Shown here: piece after piece, positions 1-8,367 of the stretch | Layout: the number at the start of each line of letters is the position of its first letter | Position numbering within the stretch: the first letter of the stretch is position 1 | Assembly: GCA_025355505.1 (NCBI GenBank) | Contig: JANXZM010000051.1 | Location: 1 to 64,000 of the forward strand | Source: Acidobacteriaceae bacterium | GTDB taxonomy: Bacteria; Acidobacteriota; Terriglobia; Terriglobales; Acidobacteriaceae | DNA: 64,000 bases | Direction of reading: 5' to 3' | Made by a program: the position numbers and the translations under genes | The notes under the pieces: model-generated | Databases searched by the model: none | Told to the model about the DNA's origin: nothing | The model's input: the letters and a program-made list of their open reading frames with translations, nothing else

Positions 1-1
1 G

Positions 2-760
2 AATTTTGCCGTTATCTTTCCGTTTTGGCGTACCGGCAATTATAAGTTGTATTTTGGGCTTTTCTGGCTGGGCGAGGCGGTCAATGCGGTTCTCGGCTTC
101 AAGGTAATCCACGAGATTTTCCTCGACGTGTTCCGCCCCTATCACACGCTGAAAGATCTGGGCACTCTGCTCTTCAAATGGGCAGGCGTGGTGATGCTGC
201 AGGTTTCGGTGGTGGTCGCTTTTTCGAATTCTTTCCATCAGAGTCCACTGGTGCACGCCCTTACCACTCTGTCGCGCTCGGTCCGCATCGTCCAGCTGGG
301 CCTCATCCTCCTCTTACTCCTGTTTTCGCGCTTTCTGGGGGTGTCCCGGAAGCAGGTCAGTTTTGGTATCTCTCTCGGCTTTGGGCTCTTCGCCGGTGTG
401 GATTTGATGATGTACGTTTTGATCTCGGGTGGATTCGTCAAACAAGCCATGTTCAACCTGATCAATATGTCGGCCTTATGCCTGGCCATTTTTGTTTGGC
501 TCGGCTACTCGCTCTCGCGCAATGCCGTGCGCGTGGCCGCCGTCAACCGTTTGCAGACCGAGCGATGGGAACAGGGCTTGGCGGATCTTCAACAGCCGGA
601 GCCTTCCGATTCGCTGATCCCGATGTTCGAAAGCATGGTAGAGCGCGCTTTTTCCCGAAGCTCGAATCTGGAGTCTGCGGAAGATCATCTCCCGCTTAAC
701 CGCCCCAGCGACCCACCCAAAGCCAACTCCGTGGCGGCCGGTTCCAAGACCCGATCATAG
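2..760 (+). CDS. Polytopic membrane protein, 5' end outside window
   Basis: The reading frame is open to the left edge of the window, so the start is missing; the first in-window start codon is a TTG at 47. About five hydrophobic segments follow one another, counted from that TTG near residues 1-20, 42-60, 78-98, 104-128 and 134-158. A soluble, Pro/Ser-rich tail of about 75 residues follows. I see no catalytic motif. It resembles the multi-helix membrane proteins of unknown role that are frequent in Acidobacteria. Function unknown. Confidence 0.7.
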   Translation, partial: NFAVIFPFWRTGNYKLYFGLFWLGEAVNAVLGFKVIHEIFLDVFRPYHTLKDLGTLLFKWAGVVMLQVSVVVAFSNSFHQSPLVHALTTLSRSVRIVQLGLILLLLLFSRFLGVSRKQVSFGISLGFGLFAGVDLMMYVLISGGFVKQAMFNLINMSALCLAIFVWLGYSLSRNAVRVAAVNRLQTERWEQGLADLQQPEPSDSLIPMFESMVERAFSRSSNLESAEDHLPLNRPSDPPKANSVAAGSKTRS

Positions 761-1082
761 CCCCGGGCGGCCCCAAAAACGGCCCCGCGCCAAAACCTTG
801 TCAAGAAGATTTTTTGGCGCCCCGCAATCCCTCTTCTAGACCCTAAACCGAAGCGATTCTACTCAAACCATCACCTTAAGAAACCAGCAGCAACACCGCT
901 CCCATTGCCTGCCGGACAGCCCCGTCAATTTTCGGCATGGTTCTCAGCTCGGCGCATTGTTCCGCGCTCTTCCAGCAACCTCCTTTTAATCAGAAAGTTG
1001 CAGGGTTGTGTATAATTCCCGACGCTGGAGGCTGGCTGTTTGACCCTTAGCCTTCGGTAGACCCTAAGGAGGAAGTAAACCA
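761..1082. other. Intergenic region upstream of a small exported peptide
   Basis: No gene seen. It carries a near-consensus -10 box TATAAT at 1011-1016 (the -35 is poor). A short inverted repeat CCTTAG (1045-1050) / CTAAGG (1064-1069) has its 3' arm running into the Shine-Dalgarno AAGGAGG of the next gene. Confidence 0.4.
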
Positions 1083-1220
1083 ATGAAACGTTCTTTCAGG
1101 GCGTTACTGCTGTTGGTAGGTCTGGTAGGCACATTCGCCTATGCCGCTGTTCCGAGAGTTCCAACTCCATCGGGGCCGGTAGCGATTTGTCCTCCCAAAC
1201 AACCGAACTGCGACTTGTAG
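1083..1220 (+). CDS. Small exported peptide, 45 residues
   Basis: ATG at 1083 follows a strong AAGGAGG ribosome site (from about 1066) and a -10-like TATAAT at 1011. The product has a classical signal peptide: MKR, a Leu/Val-rich core, then FAYA-A as a likely cleavage site near residue 21-22. A short Pro-rich mature part remains (about 24 residues, containing CPPKQPNC, two Cys six residues apart). A good intrinsic terminator follows at 1287-1315. Having its own promoter, ribosome site, signal peptide and terminator argues for a real gene. No family recognised; role unknown. Confidence 0.6.
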   Translation: MKRSFRALLLLVGLVGTFAYAAVPRVPTPSGPVAICPPKQPNCDL

Positions 1221-1286
1221 TCGCGAGCTGTACATAACCACTTAAGCAAGATGACGTAACAATTCCCATCACCAAGCAATTTTCCG

Positions 1287-1315
1287 GGCTGGCCCCTGTG
1301 GCCGGCCTTTTTTTT
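1287..1315 (+). terminator. Intrinsic terminator
   Basis: An 8-bp GC-rich stem (GGCTGGCC / GGCCGGCC, one G-T pair) with a 5-base loop is followed by eight T. It ends transcription of the small exported peptide gene and touches the stop codon of the convergent motB. Confidence 0.75.
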
Positions 1316-2150
1316 ACTTCTCGTCTTTTTTCCCCGTGCTTTCCGATTCTGCTTTCGCCCCCGTGGCGGATGCTTTCTCCTTCCCCGATTCTTTACCGCC
1401 TTCCACGGGAGTTCCCGCTTCGTCGGTGTTGTTGCTGATGTACTGCACGATGATCGAAACGCGCCGGTTCGACGCGTCCAGCGGATCCTTTAAGTTGCGC
1501 AGACGTTGGTCCGCAAAGCCCCGCACTTGCGAGACCTGATCGCCGCGCAATCCCACCTGCTGCATCAGTCGCCGCGCCGCGTTTGCGCGGTCGGACGACA
1601 GTTCCCAGTTGCTGTAGCTGCCATTGCCCGCAAAAGGTTTGGCGTCAGTGTGTCCCTCCACCGAAAGATGGTTGGGAACTTTTCCCAATTCCACCGCCAA
1701 CAGCGTCAGTAGCTCTTGTCCACTCTGGTTCAGCGCCGTACTCCCGCTGTTGAAAAACGTTCCTTTCGCCGATTCCAGCAACTCGATGCGCAGTCCTTCC
1801 GCTGTCACCGTCATCTCGATATTCTTTTTCAGCTTATCCAGGTCGTTCATCTTCTGGATACTTTTTTGCAACTGCTCTTTCAGCTTCGCCATGTCCTGCT
1901 TGGTTAGTTGAATGTTCTCGCCCGTTCCGGCAAGACTGGTTCCAACCGTGGCCGCCGTTCCGCTGGGATCTTTGAAGTAACCGCTAATCGCTAGCTGAGT
2001 CTGCTTGCTGCTGCTGCTCATCAGCCACAACACGATGAACAGCGCCATCATCGCCGTGACGAAGTCAGCATATGCAACTTTCCACGCGCCGCCATGATGC
2101 CCCCCATGGCCGCCTTTTTTCTTGATGATGATGATGGGTGGGGTTGGCAT
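1314..2150 (-). CDS. motB: Flagellar motor stator protein MotB
   Basis: Stator subunit that anchors the MotA/MotB ion channel to peptidoglycan. A short Lys/Gly/His-rich cytoplasmic head leads to one membrane helix starting at AYADFVTAMMA; Asp29 is the ion-carrying aspartate of the family. An OmpA-like peptidoglycan-binding domain lies at about residues 125-240, with the recognisable stretches VEGHTDAKPF and SSDRANAARR. The tail is Lys/Glu/Ser-rich. At 278 residues it is a normal length. It sits 8 bp downstream of motA in the same orientation. No other flagellar gene is in the window. Confidence 0.95.
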   Translation of the reverse strand: MPTPPIIIIKKKGGHGGHHGGAWKVAYADFVTAMMALFIVLWLMSSSSKQTQLAISGYFKDPSGTAATVGTSLAGTGENIQLTKQDMAKLKEQLQKSIQKMNDLDKLKKNIEMTVTAEGLRIELLESAKGTFFNSGSTALNQSGQELLTLLAVELGKVPNHLSVEGHTDAKPFAGNGSYSNWELSSDRANAARRLMQQVGLRGDQVSQVRGFADQRLRNLKDPLDASNRRVSIIVQYISNNTDEAGTPVEGGKESGKEKASATGAKAESESTGKKDEK

Positions 2151-2158
2151 CTCGGTAG

Positions 2159-3106
2159 TTATCCTGCGGCCGCTGCATCGGCACTAGCACCTGCACCTGC
2201 ATCAGCTCCTGCATCCCCCCCTGCCGCTGCCGCTGCCGCCGCCGCCGCTTCGCCTTTTGCGCCTCGGCATGCCTCTTCGACCACCTGGAACGTAGGACGC
2301 ACATGCCCAGGCACCGTCCGCCGCCCAATCTCAACCGCCATGATCGGCGCCACACCCTTCAGAAACGCAATCATCGTCACCCGCAACACCATCAGGAACG
2401 CGTGTTCCTCGTCCGCCATCTTCCCCATGCGCGCCGCCAGCGGTCCCACCAGTCCGTAGCACAGCAGAATCCCCAGAAATGTCCCCACCAACGCCGCCGC
2501 TACTTTTTTCCCAATCTCTTCCGGCGGCCCGCCCAGCGCGCTCATCGTGATCACCACCCCCAGCACCGCCGCCACAATCCCCAGCCCAGGCAGCGCGTCC
2601 GCCATCGTGCTCAACGCTGTCACCGGCTCGCTCGCCTCGTGATGATGGATTTCCATGTCCGCATCCAGCATCTGATCCAAATCGAACACTTCCACCCCCC
2701 CGCTCACCGCCATTCGCATCGTGTCGCAGACGAAAGCCACCACATGGTGATCCTTTACGAAATCTTTGTACTTGGCGAACAGTGGGCTTTTTTCCGGCTC
2801 CTCGATATCCGTCTCCAGACTCACCAGTCCTTCCTTGCGCGCCTTTTGCAGCAGCTCATACATCATCTTTAAGGAATCGATGTACCGTTTCATGCCGTAC
2901 TTCGACGATCCAAACGCCCCTATCAGCCCGCTTATCATCTGTTTTAGCGTGTGAATTGGATTCGAGATCAGCACCGTGCCCAATGCCGCCCCGCCGATGA
3001 TGATCAGCTCCGCCGGCTGGGCGAGCACCTTCATGTTGCCATGCTCCATCAGGTAGCCCGTCGCGATGCAGCCGAAAACAACCACGATCCCAATGATCGA
3101 AAACAT
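2159..3106 (-). CDS. motA: Flagellar motor stator protein MotA
   Basis: Four-helix stator subunit that couples ion flow to flagellar rotation. It begins MFSIIGIVVVFGCIATGYLM, with the cytoplasmic torque loop in the middle and the PGLGIVAAVLGVVITM helix typical of MotA near residues 170-190. Residues after about 275 form an unusual low-complexity tail of Ala, Gly and Asp (encoded by GCN repeats, 2160-2260) not found in standard MotA; this may be a flexible linker or repeat expansion. It lies between a PAS/GGDEF-like gene (6 bp upstream) and motB (8 bp downstream), so the three are probably one transcript. Confidence 0.95.
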   Translation of the reverse strand: MFSIIGIVVVFGCIATGYLMEHGNMKVLAQPAELIIIGGAALGTVLISNPIHTLKQMISGLIGAFGSSKYGMKRYIDSLKMMYELLQKARKEGLVSLETDIEEPEKSPLFAKYKDFVKDHHVVAFVCDTMRMAVSGGVEVFDLDQMLDADMEIHHHEASEPVTALSTMADALPGLGIVAAVLGVVITMSALGGPPEEIGKKVAAALVGTFLGILLCYGLVGPLAARMGKMADEEHAFLMVLRVTMIAFLKGVAPIMAVEIGRRTVPGHVRPTFQVVEEACRGAKGEAAAAAAAAAGGDAGADAGAGASADAAAAG

Positions 3107-3112
3107 GGAACA

Positions 3113-4036
3113 TTATCCTTGCAAGGGTCCAGAATCTTTAACAGCCCCGGCCGCTGCCGCCTTCGCCGTCCCACTCGAGTGCGATGGTTTCATCTCTCGG
3201 AGTAGCGTTTCCAGGTCGTTGCCGCCGGTGGCCACCGTGTAGGCCACTTCCGCCTCAACCGTGAATCGATCGCCCCACCACGTAACTTCAGAATGTCTCA
3301 GCAGGTTCCATAACGTTTCCGCCGTCGTTGCCACCATCACCGGACTCGCCGAGGGCAGCACCGCCAGAAATTCGTTCTCTTCCCAGCATCCCAGAAAGTT
3401 TTCCGCATCCAGGCTGTTTCGCAACGTGTGCGCCGCCGCCCGCAGAAATGGCACGATCAACTGCGGACCGTGTTTTAACCGGAACTCTTCCAGCCCCAGC
3501 ACCCGAATCCGCAGCATCCCGAACCCGAGATGCGATTCTTCCACCCCCGCCATGCATTCCTTCAGCACCGCTAGCGTCAGACGCCGCGAAGGAATTCCCG
3601 TGATCGCGTCCAGGCATCCGTACATCGACGGCCCTGCCGACTCCTCGCGGTACACAAACGCTTCTTCAAATAGAACCGCCGCCCCCGTGATCGCGTCTCC
3701 CGCTTCCAGTATCGGTCGCGTCCGTATCTTCACCGCCGAACGGTGTCCATTTTTGTGCAGGTACGATGCCGTGCATTGTTGCGGCTTCCGCTGACTCAGC
3801 GTCATCGTCACCGGGCAGTGCTCGCCACTCAAGCTGTTCCCACGCCGGTTGCAAGCCTGCACAACTTCTTCCAAAATATGTCCCACCACTTCGTGCGCCA
3901 GATGCCCCGTGAGCTGCTCCGCTCCATGATTCCAAAACCGAATACGCAGTTCCCGGTCCACCATGTAAAGTCCCACCGGCAAGTCTTCCAGCACATGCCG
4001 GAACAGCTTCGGGTTATCAAGAAGATTGCAAGACAT
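3113..4036 (-). CDS. PAS domain protein with degenerate GGDEF domain
   Basis: First gene of a likely operon with motA and motB (6-bp gap to motA). Residues about 10-125 form a PAS domain (begins LFRHVLEDLPVGLYMVDREL, with NHGAEQLTG). Residues about 140-290 match the GGDEF fold: DAITGIPSRR corresponds to the usual D-x-LTGLPNRR entry motif. The signature loop reads WEENEF instead of GGDEF, so diguanylate cyclase activity is unlikely. It may be a c-di-GMP or GTP sensor, or a regulator of the stator. No membrane segment. Function inferred from domains and context only. Confidence 0.75.
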   Translation of the reverse strand: MSCNLLDNPKLFRHVLEDLPVGLYMVDRELRIRFWNHGAEQLTGHLAHEVVGHILEEVVQACNRRGNSLSGEHCPVTMTLSQRKPQQCTASYLHKNGHRSAVKIRTRPILEAGDAITGAAVLFEEAFVYREESAGPSMYGCLDAITGIPSRRLTLAVLKECMAGVEESHLGFGMLRIRVLGLEEFRLKHGPQLIVPFLRAAAHTLRNSLDAENFLGCWEENEFLAVLPSASPVMVATTAETLWNLLRHSEVTWWGDRFTVEAEVAYTVATGGNDLETLLREMKPSHSSGTAKAAAAGAVKDSGPLQG

Positions 4037-4824
4037 GACCGCACACGCCGCCTTCTAGTTTCATCGGCAGTCAAGGCTGCAAGCTTCAGGCGGAACACGT
4101 CAAGCACGCCAGCGCGCAGGTATGCTGCCCGAGTGGGCCTGCCTCTTCGCGCAACCATCGCCTGCCACCAGGGCATCGCCGGACATCACATGCAGCTATC
4201 CGTCCAGCAGCAACTCCAAAAATTGCCCAAGTTTCCCCTCCATAATCTTGGTTTCAACGGTCTTGGCTTCAACGCGTACGTCGAAGCCTGGGCCTTGTAC
4301 GTCTAGGGAAACTCTGAATCCCATTCGCCCCCGCCATCTCATCCCCAAATGAATGTCATCCTGAGCGAAGCGAAGGACCTATGCATTCCGCTGGCGCCGC
4401 CAACCTCCGCCGCGAACTCCCCCGCATCCCATTCGCCTCCGCCACCGGGGCTAAAGCCCTCGAAAAGACGGCGGATGACGCGGCGCTAAAGCGCCGCTCT
4501 TCCACCGCAAATCCTCCGGACGATGTAAATCCTCCGAACGATGGAGCAACCGTGGAAGAGCGGCCCTTTAGGGCCGCGTTCGCAAGCAAGAAATCGAGGG
4601 CTTTAGCCCCTGAGGGCCTGTTCGTTGCCGACGCACCCGCGGTTAAACATGTTGACGTTTTCCGCGATCTAGCAAAAGCCAGCCAACGTCTAGCCGAAAT
4701 CCACGTCCACTGCGAACAGCAACCGGAATACAAGCTAACGAAGAGAAAGAAGTACTTCTTAAAGTCTGACAAATTTTTCGGGCGAAGCAAAGACCGACAC
4801 ACCAAGAGGCTCCCCAAGCACGAT
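4037..4824. repeat. Repeat-rich intergenic region with nested inverted repeat
   Basis: No convincing gene. At 4354-4389 lies a dispersed-type sequence beginning TGTCATCCTGAGCGAAGCG. At 4447-4610 lies a nested inverted repeat: outer 17-bp perfect arms GGGGCTAAAGCCCTCGA (4447) and its complement (ending 4610), and inner 13-bp perfect arms GCCGCTCTTCCAC / GTGGAAGAGCGGC. Short self-complementary blocks (GGCGCTAAAGCGCC, GGCCCTTTAGGGCC) lie in each half. ORFs across it on both strands are translations of the palindrome. Confidence 0.7.
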
Positions 4825-5115
4825 CTATAGAGTCACTTTGAAAGGTTGGCTCGCCAAATTCTTCGTGGGCTCGCAGGTAGTGGCCTTAAACTCCTGAAAC
4901 AATTTCCCTGGCGTGATGGCTGAAGACGCAGGTGAAAAGTAGTAGACATGATCCATATCCTCGTTTCGAGGGTGAAAGACTTCCGCTTCATCCGGACATC
5001 CAGCCGTTCGCCACGCCGCAGCGAAGCCCTGCATCAAGGCCTGCGCACTCTTCGCGGCAACATCGTTGTTTGGTATGGCAATCTGGTGCCACGAACTCTT
5101 TGTTTCGCTACTCAT
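4825..5115 (-). CDS. Small hypothetical protein
   Basis: About 96 residues from ATG (5115); a TTG 30 bp upstream (5145) is an alternative with a slightly better GAGGG-like ribosome site. Contains a Cys-Pro-Asp-Glu-Ala stretch and DMDHVYYFSPAAS-like text (actual HVYYFSPASS), with no membrane segment. The amino-acid composition looks coding, but I do not recognise a family. It stands alone between repeat-rich spacers. Confidence 0.5.
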   Translation of the reverse strand: MSSETKSSWHQIAIPNNDVAAKSAQALMQGFAAAWRTAGCPDEAEVFHPRNEDMDHVYYFSPASSAITPGKLFQEFKATTCEPTKNLASQPFKVTL

Positions 5116-5275
5116 AAAGCACTTGCTAGCTGGAAAAAGTAGCAAGCGGAAGCCCTCAGTGCAAGCGGTACGAATCGCAGGCTAAACACGGTTGCGGAAA
5201 ACAATGCCAAGGGCCACTTGAGAGAAGGTTTTAGGCTATCCAAGGAGTGCCACCGGCGGTTGTCAGCGCCGCTCG

Positions 5276-5857
5276 TTACGGCGCTTTCCAAATTACTTTC
5301 TTATCCTTGTCAAGCAGCACGAGAGAAGCGGCGGATGTTCTACGGGTCTCGCCAGTACTCGGTGTCTCTAAACCCATCGTTCCCAAAGCCGCTTGGAAAC
5401 CCTCTCCGTCAGAAACATCCAAGAACCCCGGTCCTAGACCTGCCTGTATATCCCCTTTCGAATTGGACATCGTCAGCGACGGCTTATCTAAATTCGCTTG
5501 AAAAATCGCACGGTCTCTTCCTTGCCCATCGAAGAGAATCATTGATCCGCCCCAATTATCGGAAGGTCCACCGCCGGCCAGTGACAACATTGTCTTACCT
5601 TTTTCATCGAAGAAGTGCATCTCGGGATTGCCAAATTTTTTATTCAGCGCTAGATTCGCACGCACGTTCCCGCCATTATCGAGTAGAACAAATTCATTTG
5701 CTTCCACGCTCTTCCGAGATCGGGCTTCCCCCATGACGAGTAGCGAGCCTATGACAATCAGCGCCGTAACCCCAATTTGTTTTATCCGGTGATTCTGCCT
5801 TTCTAATTTCAAAATCCGGGCATGCATGTCATTGCCGCCGTCTAGCTTGAGATTCAT
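5276..5857 (-). CDS. Membrane-anchored hypothetical protein with repeated beta-type motifs
   Basis: 193 residues; ATG at 5857 preceded by GGGAGA. N-terminal helix with coiled-coil character (MHARILKLERQNHRIKQI), then one membrane segment (VTALIVIGSLLVMG, about residues 29-43). The exported part is rich in Gly, Asp and Asn with recurring units such as EFVLLDNGGNVRA, HFFDEKGKTML, ILFDGQGRDRA and LVLLDKDKKVIW. Each repeat has the pattern hydrophobic-Asp-x-x-Gly, suggesting a repeated beta-hairpin fold. Function unknown. Confidence 0.65.
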   Translation of the reverse strand: MNLKLDGGNDMHARILKLERQNHRIKQIGVTALIVIGSLLVMGEARSRKSVEANEFVLLDNGGNVRANLALNKKFGNPEMHFFDEKGKTMLSLAGGGPSDNWGGSMILFDGQGRDRAIFQANLDKPSLTMSNSKGDIQAGLGPGFLDVSDGEGFQAALGTMGLETPSTGETRRTSAASLVLLDKDKKVIWKAP

Positions 5858-6296
5858 GGTGTCTCCCGTCGGTTTGAGAATAGCCCGATTTTAGCAAGAG
5901 CAAGAATGGTAAGAAGAGCGTTGTATTCGGATTCGCAAAAACTCGTTTGATAGGTTCCAGGTCGATAAAAAGGGCATTCACTGTGCTATTGCATTGCGTC
6001 CGATTAACATTTTCATTTGGGCTTGCCCACATGCTGCGATACACGTGAGTAATATTACTGCGATTAGGGAGGGTCTCATCAAGTGTCTGCGCGAATCACA
6101 AGACCGCGGATTGGCCGACACTTGGTGAACGAGCAATCGACTTAATCAGACCTTCCTTAGCCATCTCTGGCAATTTCAACAAATGGTGTGACAGAAGTAG
6201 GGGAGCAGGGGCACGGGCTCATTGTGCTGGTCGGGTTTACCTTCATGCAAGTTAGGAGAGTGTGCCGACGATTCATCCCGAACCGTCTCCTGCCCT
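5858..6296. other. Intergenic region, no gene recognised
   Basis: 439 bp between two minus-strand genes. I see no supported ORF, RNA gene or repeat shared with the rest of the window. The base composition is less GC-rich than the surrounding coding DNA. Confidence 0.4.
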
Positions 6297-7526
6297 TCAT
6301 CGCTGGACGTTGCAGGATTGCGAACGTACCGCCAGCAAAAGCTGGTTGACTATTTCAGGATATCCCGAATCATCATCCTTTAGAATTTCCCACCCGGTGA
6401 GCACGGCGATCAGATTTTCCTCCGGGAAAACCATGAGGAGCTGCCCGCCTATGCCCATAGCCATCCAGACATACCCCTGCCGATCCCTGCGCGGAAACAG
6501 CCACCATTGATATCCATATTTATTGCCTTCGTTGGCATCGATGGATGGAGACAGCGACTGCTTCACCCAGTCTTTCGACACAATCTGTTTCCCGTCCCAC
6601 ATTCCGTCGTGCAGGTAGAGATATCCGATCTTCGCAAAGTCCGCCGTGCTCAAAAACAGCCCTCCCTCGGTGTCCGGCAATCCCAGCGGGGTCCGCTTCC
6701 AGAAATGATCCATGCCCAGCGGCGTGAACAGATATTTCTCTCCGTACCTCTCAATGTCCTGCCCTGTCTCCTTCTCGAAAACGTAAGCCAGCAACTCCGA
6801 CACGCCGCTGCTGTACTTGAAGACTTGCCCCGGGTCCTTCGCCATGGGCCGGTCGATCGTATACTGCACCCAATCCTCGGTCGCTTCCATCAGGCTGGAA
6901 TCGTTCTTGGGATCGTCGTAGGACAAATCTTCATTCCAGTCGAGCCCGGTGGACATGGTCAAGACGTTGCGCAGCGTGATGCGCCGCTTTCTTTCGTCAA
7001 CATTTTTCACCTTCGCCACGTCGAAGTACTTGAGCAGTGGGGTGTCGAGGCCAGCCTTGAAATCTCCACGAGCGATGGCGATTCCCATGATGATCGACGA
7101 AACCGTCTTGGTCACCGATTGCATGCTGTGCAGATCGGTTCCGCGGTAGTAGGGGTGCCACGCTGGGTCGAAGTAGTTGTACCACCCCGTCAGATGAGCG
7201 TTGAGCGGCCCGCGCGTCTTCGCCTCTTTCCCGTAGATGGTTCCATAGTCGTGGGAGTAAGTCCGCTCGAAGACCTCGGTTCCGCAGCGGACCACGGCAA
7301 AGCTGTCTACCCACGAATACTTCCCGTTCGCCAGATCAGAGTCCAGCGCGGCAAGAACTTTTTCGTCGAGCCCTACGCTGGCTGGTGCACCCTTCGCCCA
7401 CCCATGGGTCGGCCATTTTGTTGCGTTTGATGTGGGTTCTGAGCCCTGCGCTCGCAGAAGTGTGCCCTGCACTAAAACGACGCAACTCACGAATACCAGC
7501 ACTGCACCGGTCTTTTTCATTCTCAT
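6297..7526 (-). CDS. Exported serine hydrolase, beta-lactamase class C / esterase family
   Basis: 409 residues with an N-terminal signal peptide (MKKTGAVLVFVSCVVLVQG, cleavage near LLRAQG). The catalytic Ser-x-x-Lys is SVTK in the stretch HSMQSVTKTVSS. YSSG at about residue 240 takes the place of the Tyr-x-Asn motif. Downstream text such as GLFLSTADFAKIGYLYL and YGYQWW is typical of this superfamily (penicillin-binding-protein-like esterases). Substrate unknown; periplasmic. Its ATG overlaps the end of a SnoaL-like fragment by 4 bp. Confidence 0.85.
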   Translation of the reverse strand: MRMKKTGAVLVFVSCVVLVQGTLLRAQGSEPTSNATKWPTHGWAKGAPASVGLDEKVLAALDSDLANGKYSWVDSFAVVRCGTEVFERTYSHDYGTIYGKEAKTRGPLNAHLTGWYNYFDPAWHPYYRGTDLHSMQSVTKTVSSIIMGIAIARGDFKAGLDTPLLKYFDVAKVKNVDERKRRITLRNVLTMSTGLDWNEDLSYDDPKNDSSLMEATEDWVQYTIDRPMAKDPGQVFKYSSGVSELLAYVFEKETGQDIERYGEKYLFTPLGMDHFWKRTPLGLPDTEGGLFLSTADFAKIGYLYLHDGMWDGKQIVSKDWVKQSLSPSIDANEGNKYGYQWWLFPRRDRQGYVWMAMGIGGQLLMVFPEENLIAVLTGWEILKDDDSGYPEIVNQLLLAVRSQSCNVQR

Positions 7527-7723
7527 TCGGAATTATCTTCCTTTCGTGTCGCCTCTGATCGGCGAATGGCTGAGGCTGGCCAGTTACTTGGGTGAATGAG
7601 ATCACCCTGAATGTTCGCACCCCAGCTGTCCGTGAAGTCCCACTGCTCCGCAACCTTGCCGTTCACGAGGCGATGCACCGTCAATTCAGGAAACCGGCGG
7701 GTGGCCCCGCCTATCGAAATCAT
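7523..7723 (-). pseudogene. C-terminal remnant of a SnoaL-like protein
   Basis: Only 66 residues from the first ATG; an in-frame TAG lies 10 codons upstream of it. The text FPELTVHRLVNGKVAEQWDF followed by DSWG matches the last strand-helix-strand part of SnoaL-like (NTF2-fold) polyketide-cyclase/ester-cyclase proteins, which are normally 120-150 residues. The N-terminal half is missing, so this is most likely a truncated gene. Its stop overlaps the start of the serine hydrolase (ATGA), so the two were probably cotranscribed. Confidence 0.5.
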
Positions 7724-7834
7724 TTGACCCGGAGCTTGTACCGTCCATCTCTACTGGGGCAGGGGTGTTCGGCACGCCTAAAGGTGTTTCCCGATACGAA
7801 TCAAATATACAGGAGGGGCTGTCGGGTGCCCAAT

Positions 7835-7861
7835 CCTAACGTCGAGCTTTTCGACGTTAGG
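7835..7861. repeat. 11-bp perfect inverted repeat
   Basis: CCTAACGTCGA and its exact complement flank a 5-base loop (GCTTT). No T-run follows, so it is not a typical terminator. It lies between the SnoaL remnant and the dispersed AAGTCCTT element. Confidence 0.6.
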
Positions 7862-7924
7862 GTAGGATCCACGGACGCGTGAAGCTAGGGATTTTCACGA
7901 AAGTCGAGGAAAGCAATTGCCTTC

Positions 7925-8320
7925 ATTGCGTACTGGGTCCTGATTTTTCATCACACCCAACCCCTGACCGCCATCACAGACTTCCCAGCCGCCAAGTGCG
8001 AGAATAGGAATCGACCTGTAGCACGCCCAAGGTATGCCCGTCTCCAGAGACGCCCCCCTTGAAGCTGCCCCGGCCGCATTCGCAAGTTGCTCTTTGATAA
8101 CTATATTTGAGGCGATGAGCGAGGGTCAGCCCGCCGCCGAAAACCTGAATTTTAGTAGAATTGGGCGAAGAATCGAGCTAAGTCCTTATTCCGGAATATT
8201 TTGACAATAAGTCCTTTGCACTCTGGGTTTTGGCGGATCGATCCCCCGTAACCCCATGATTCCAAACACTAGGGGGGAGGGGGGTAGTAGTAAACACGGG
8301 ATAATATCTTAAGAGTAAAC
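7925..8320 (+). repeat. Dispersed AAGTCCTT element, copy 1
   Basis: Ordered blocks: TTTTTCATCACA at 7944, AAGCTGCCCC at 8062, GCTCTTTGA at 8089, AAGTCCTT at 8180 and again at 8209, then AACCCCATGATTCCAA and a G-rich end (GGGGGGAGGGGGG). The same blocks occur in the same order near 24.3 kb and, inverted, near 59.7 kb. Non-coding. This copy lies beyond the 3' end of the YyaL-like gene. Confidence 0.7.
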
Positions 8321-8367
8321 ATGCGCGTGTCCCAAGGCTCAAGCTCTTCCAGACCTGGGAGTCGCCC

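Noticed and set aside
4356-4830. ORFs on both strands of about 150 codons
   Set aside because: Both are translations of the palindromic repeat, which opens frames in both directions.
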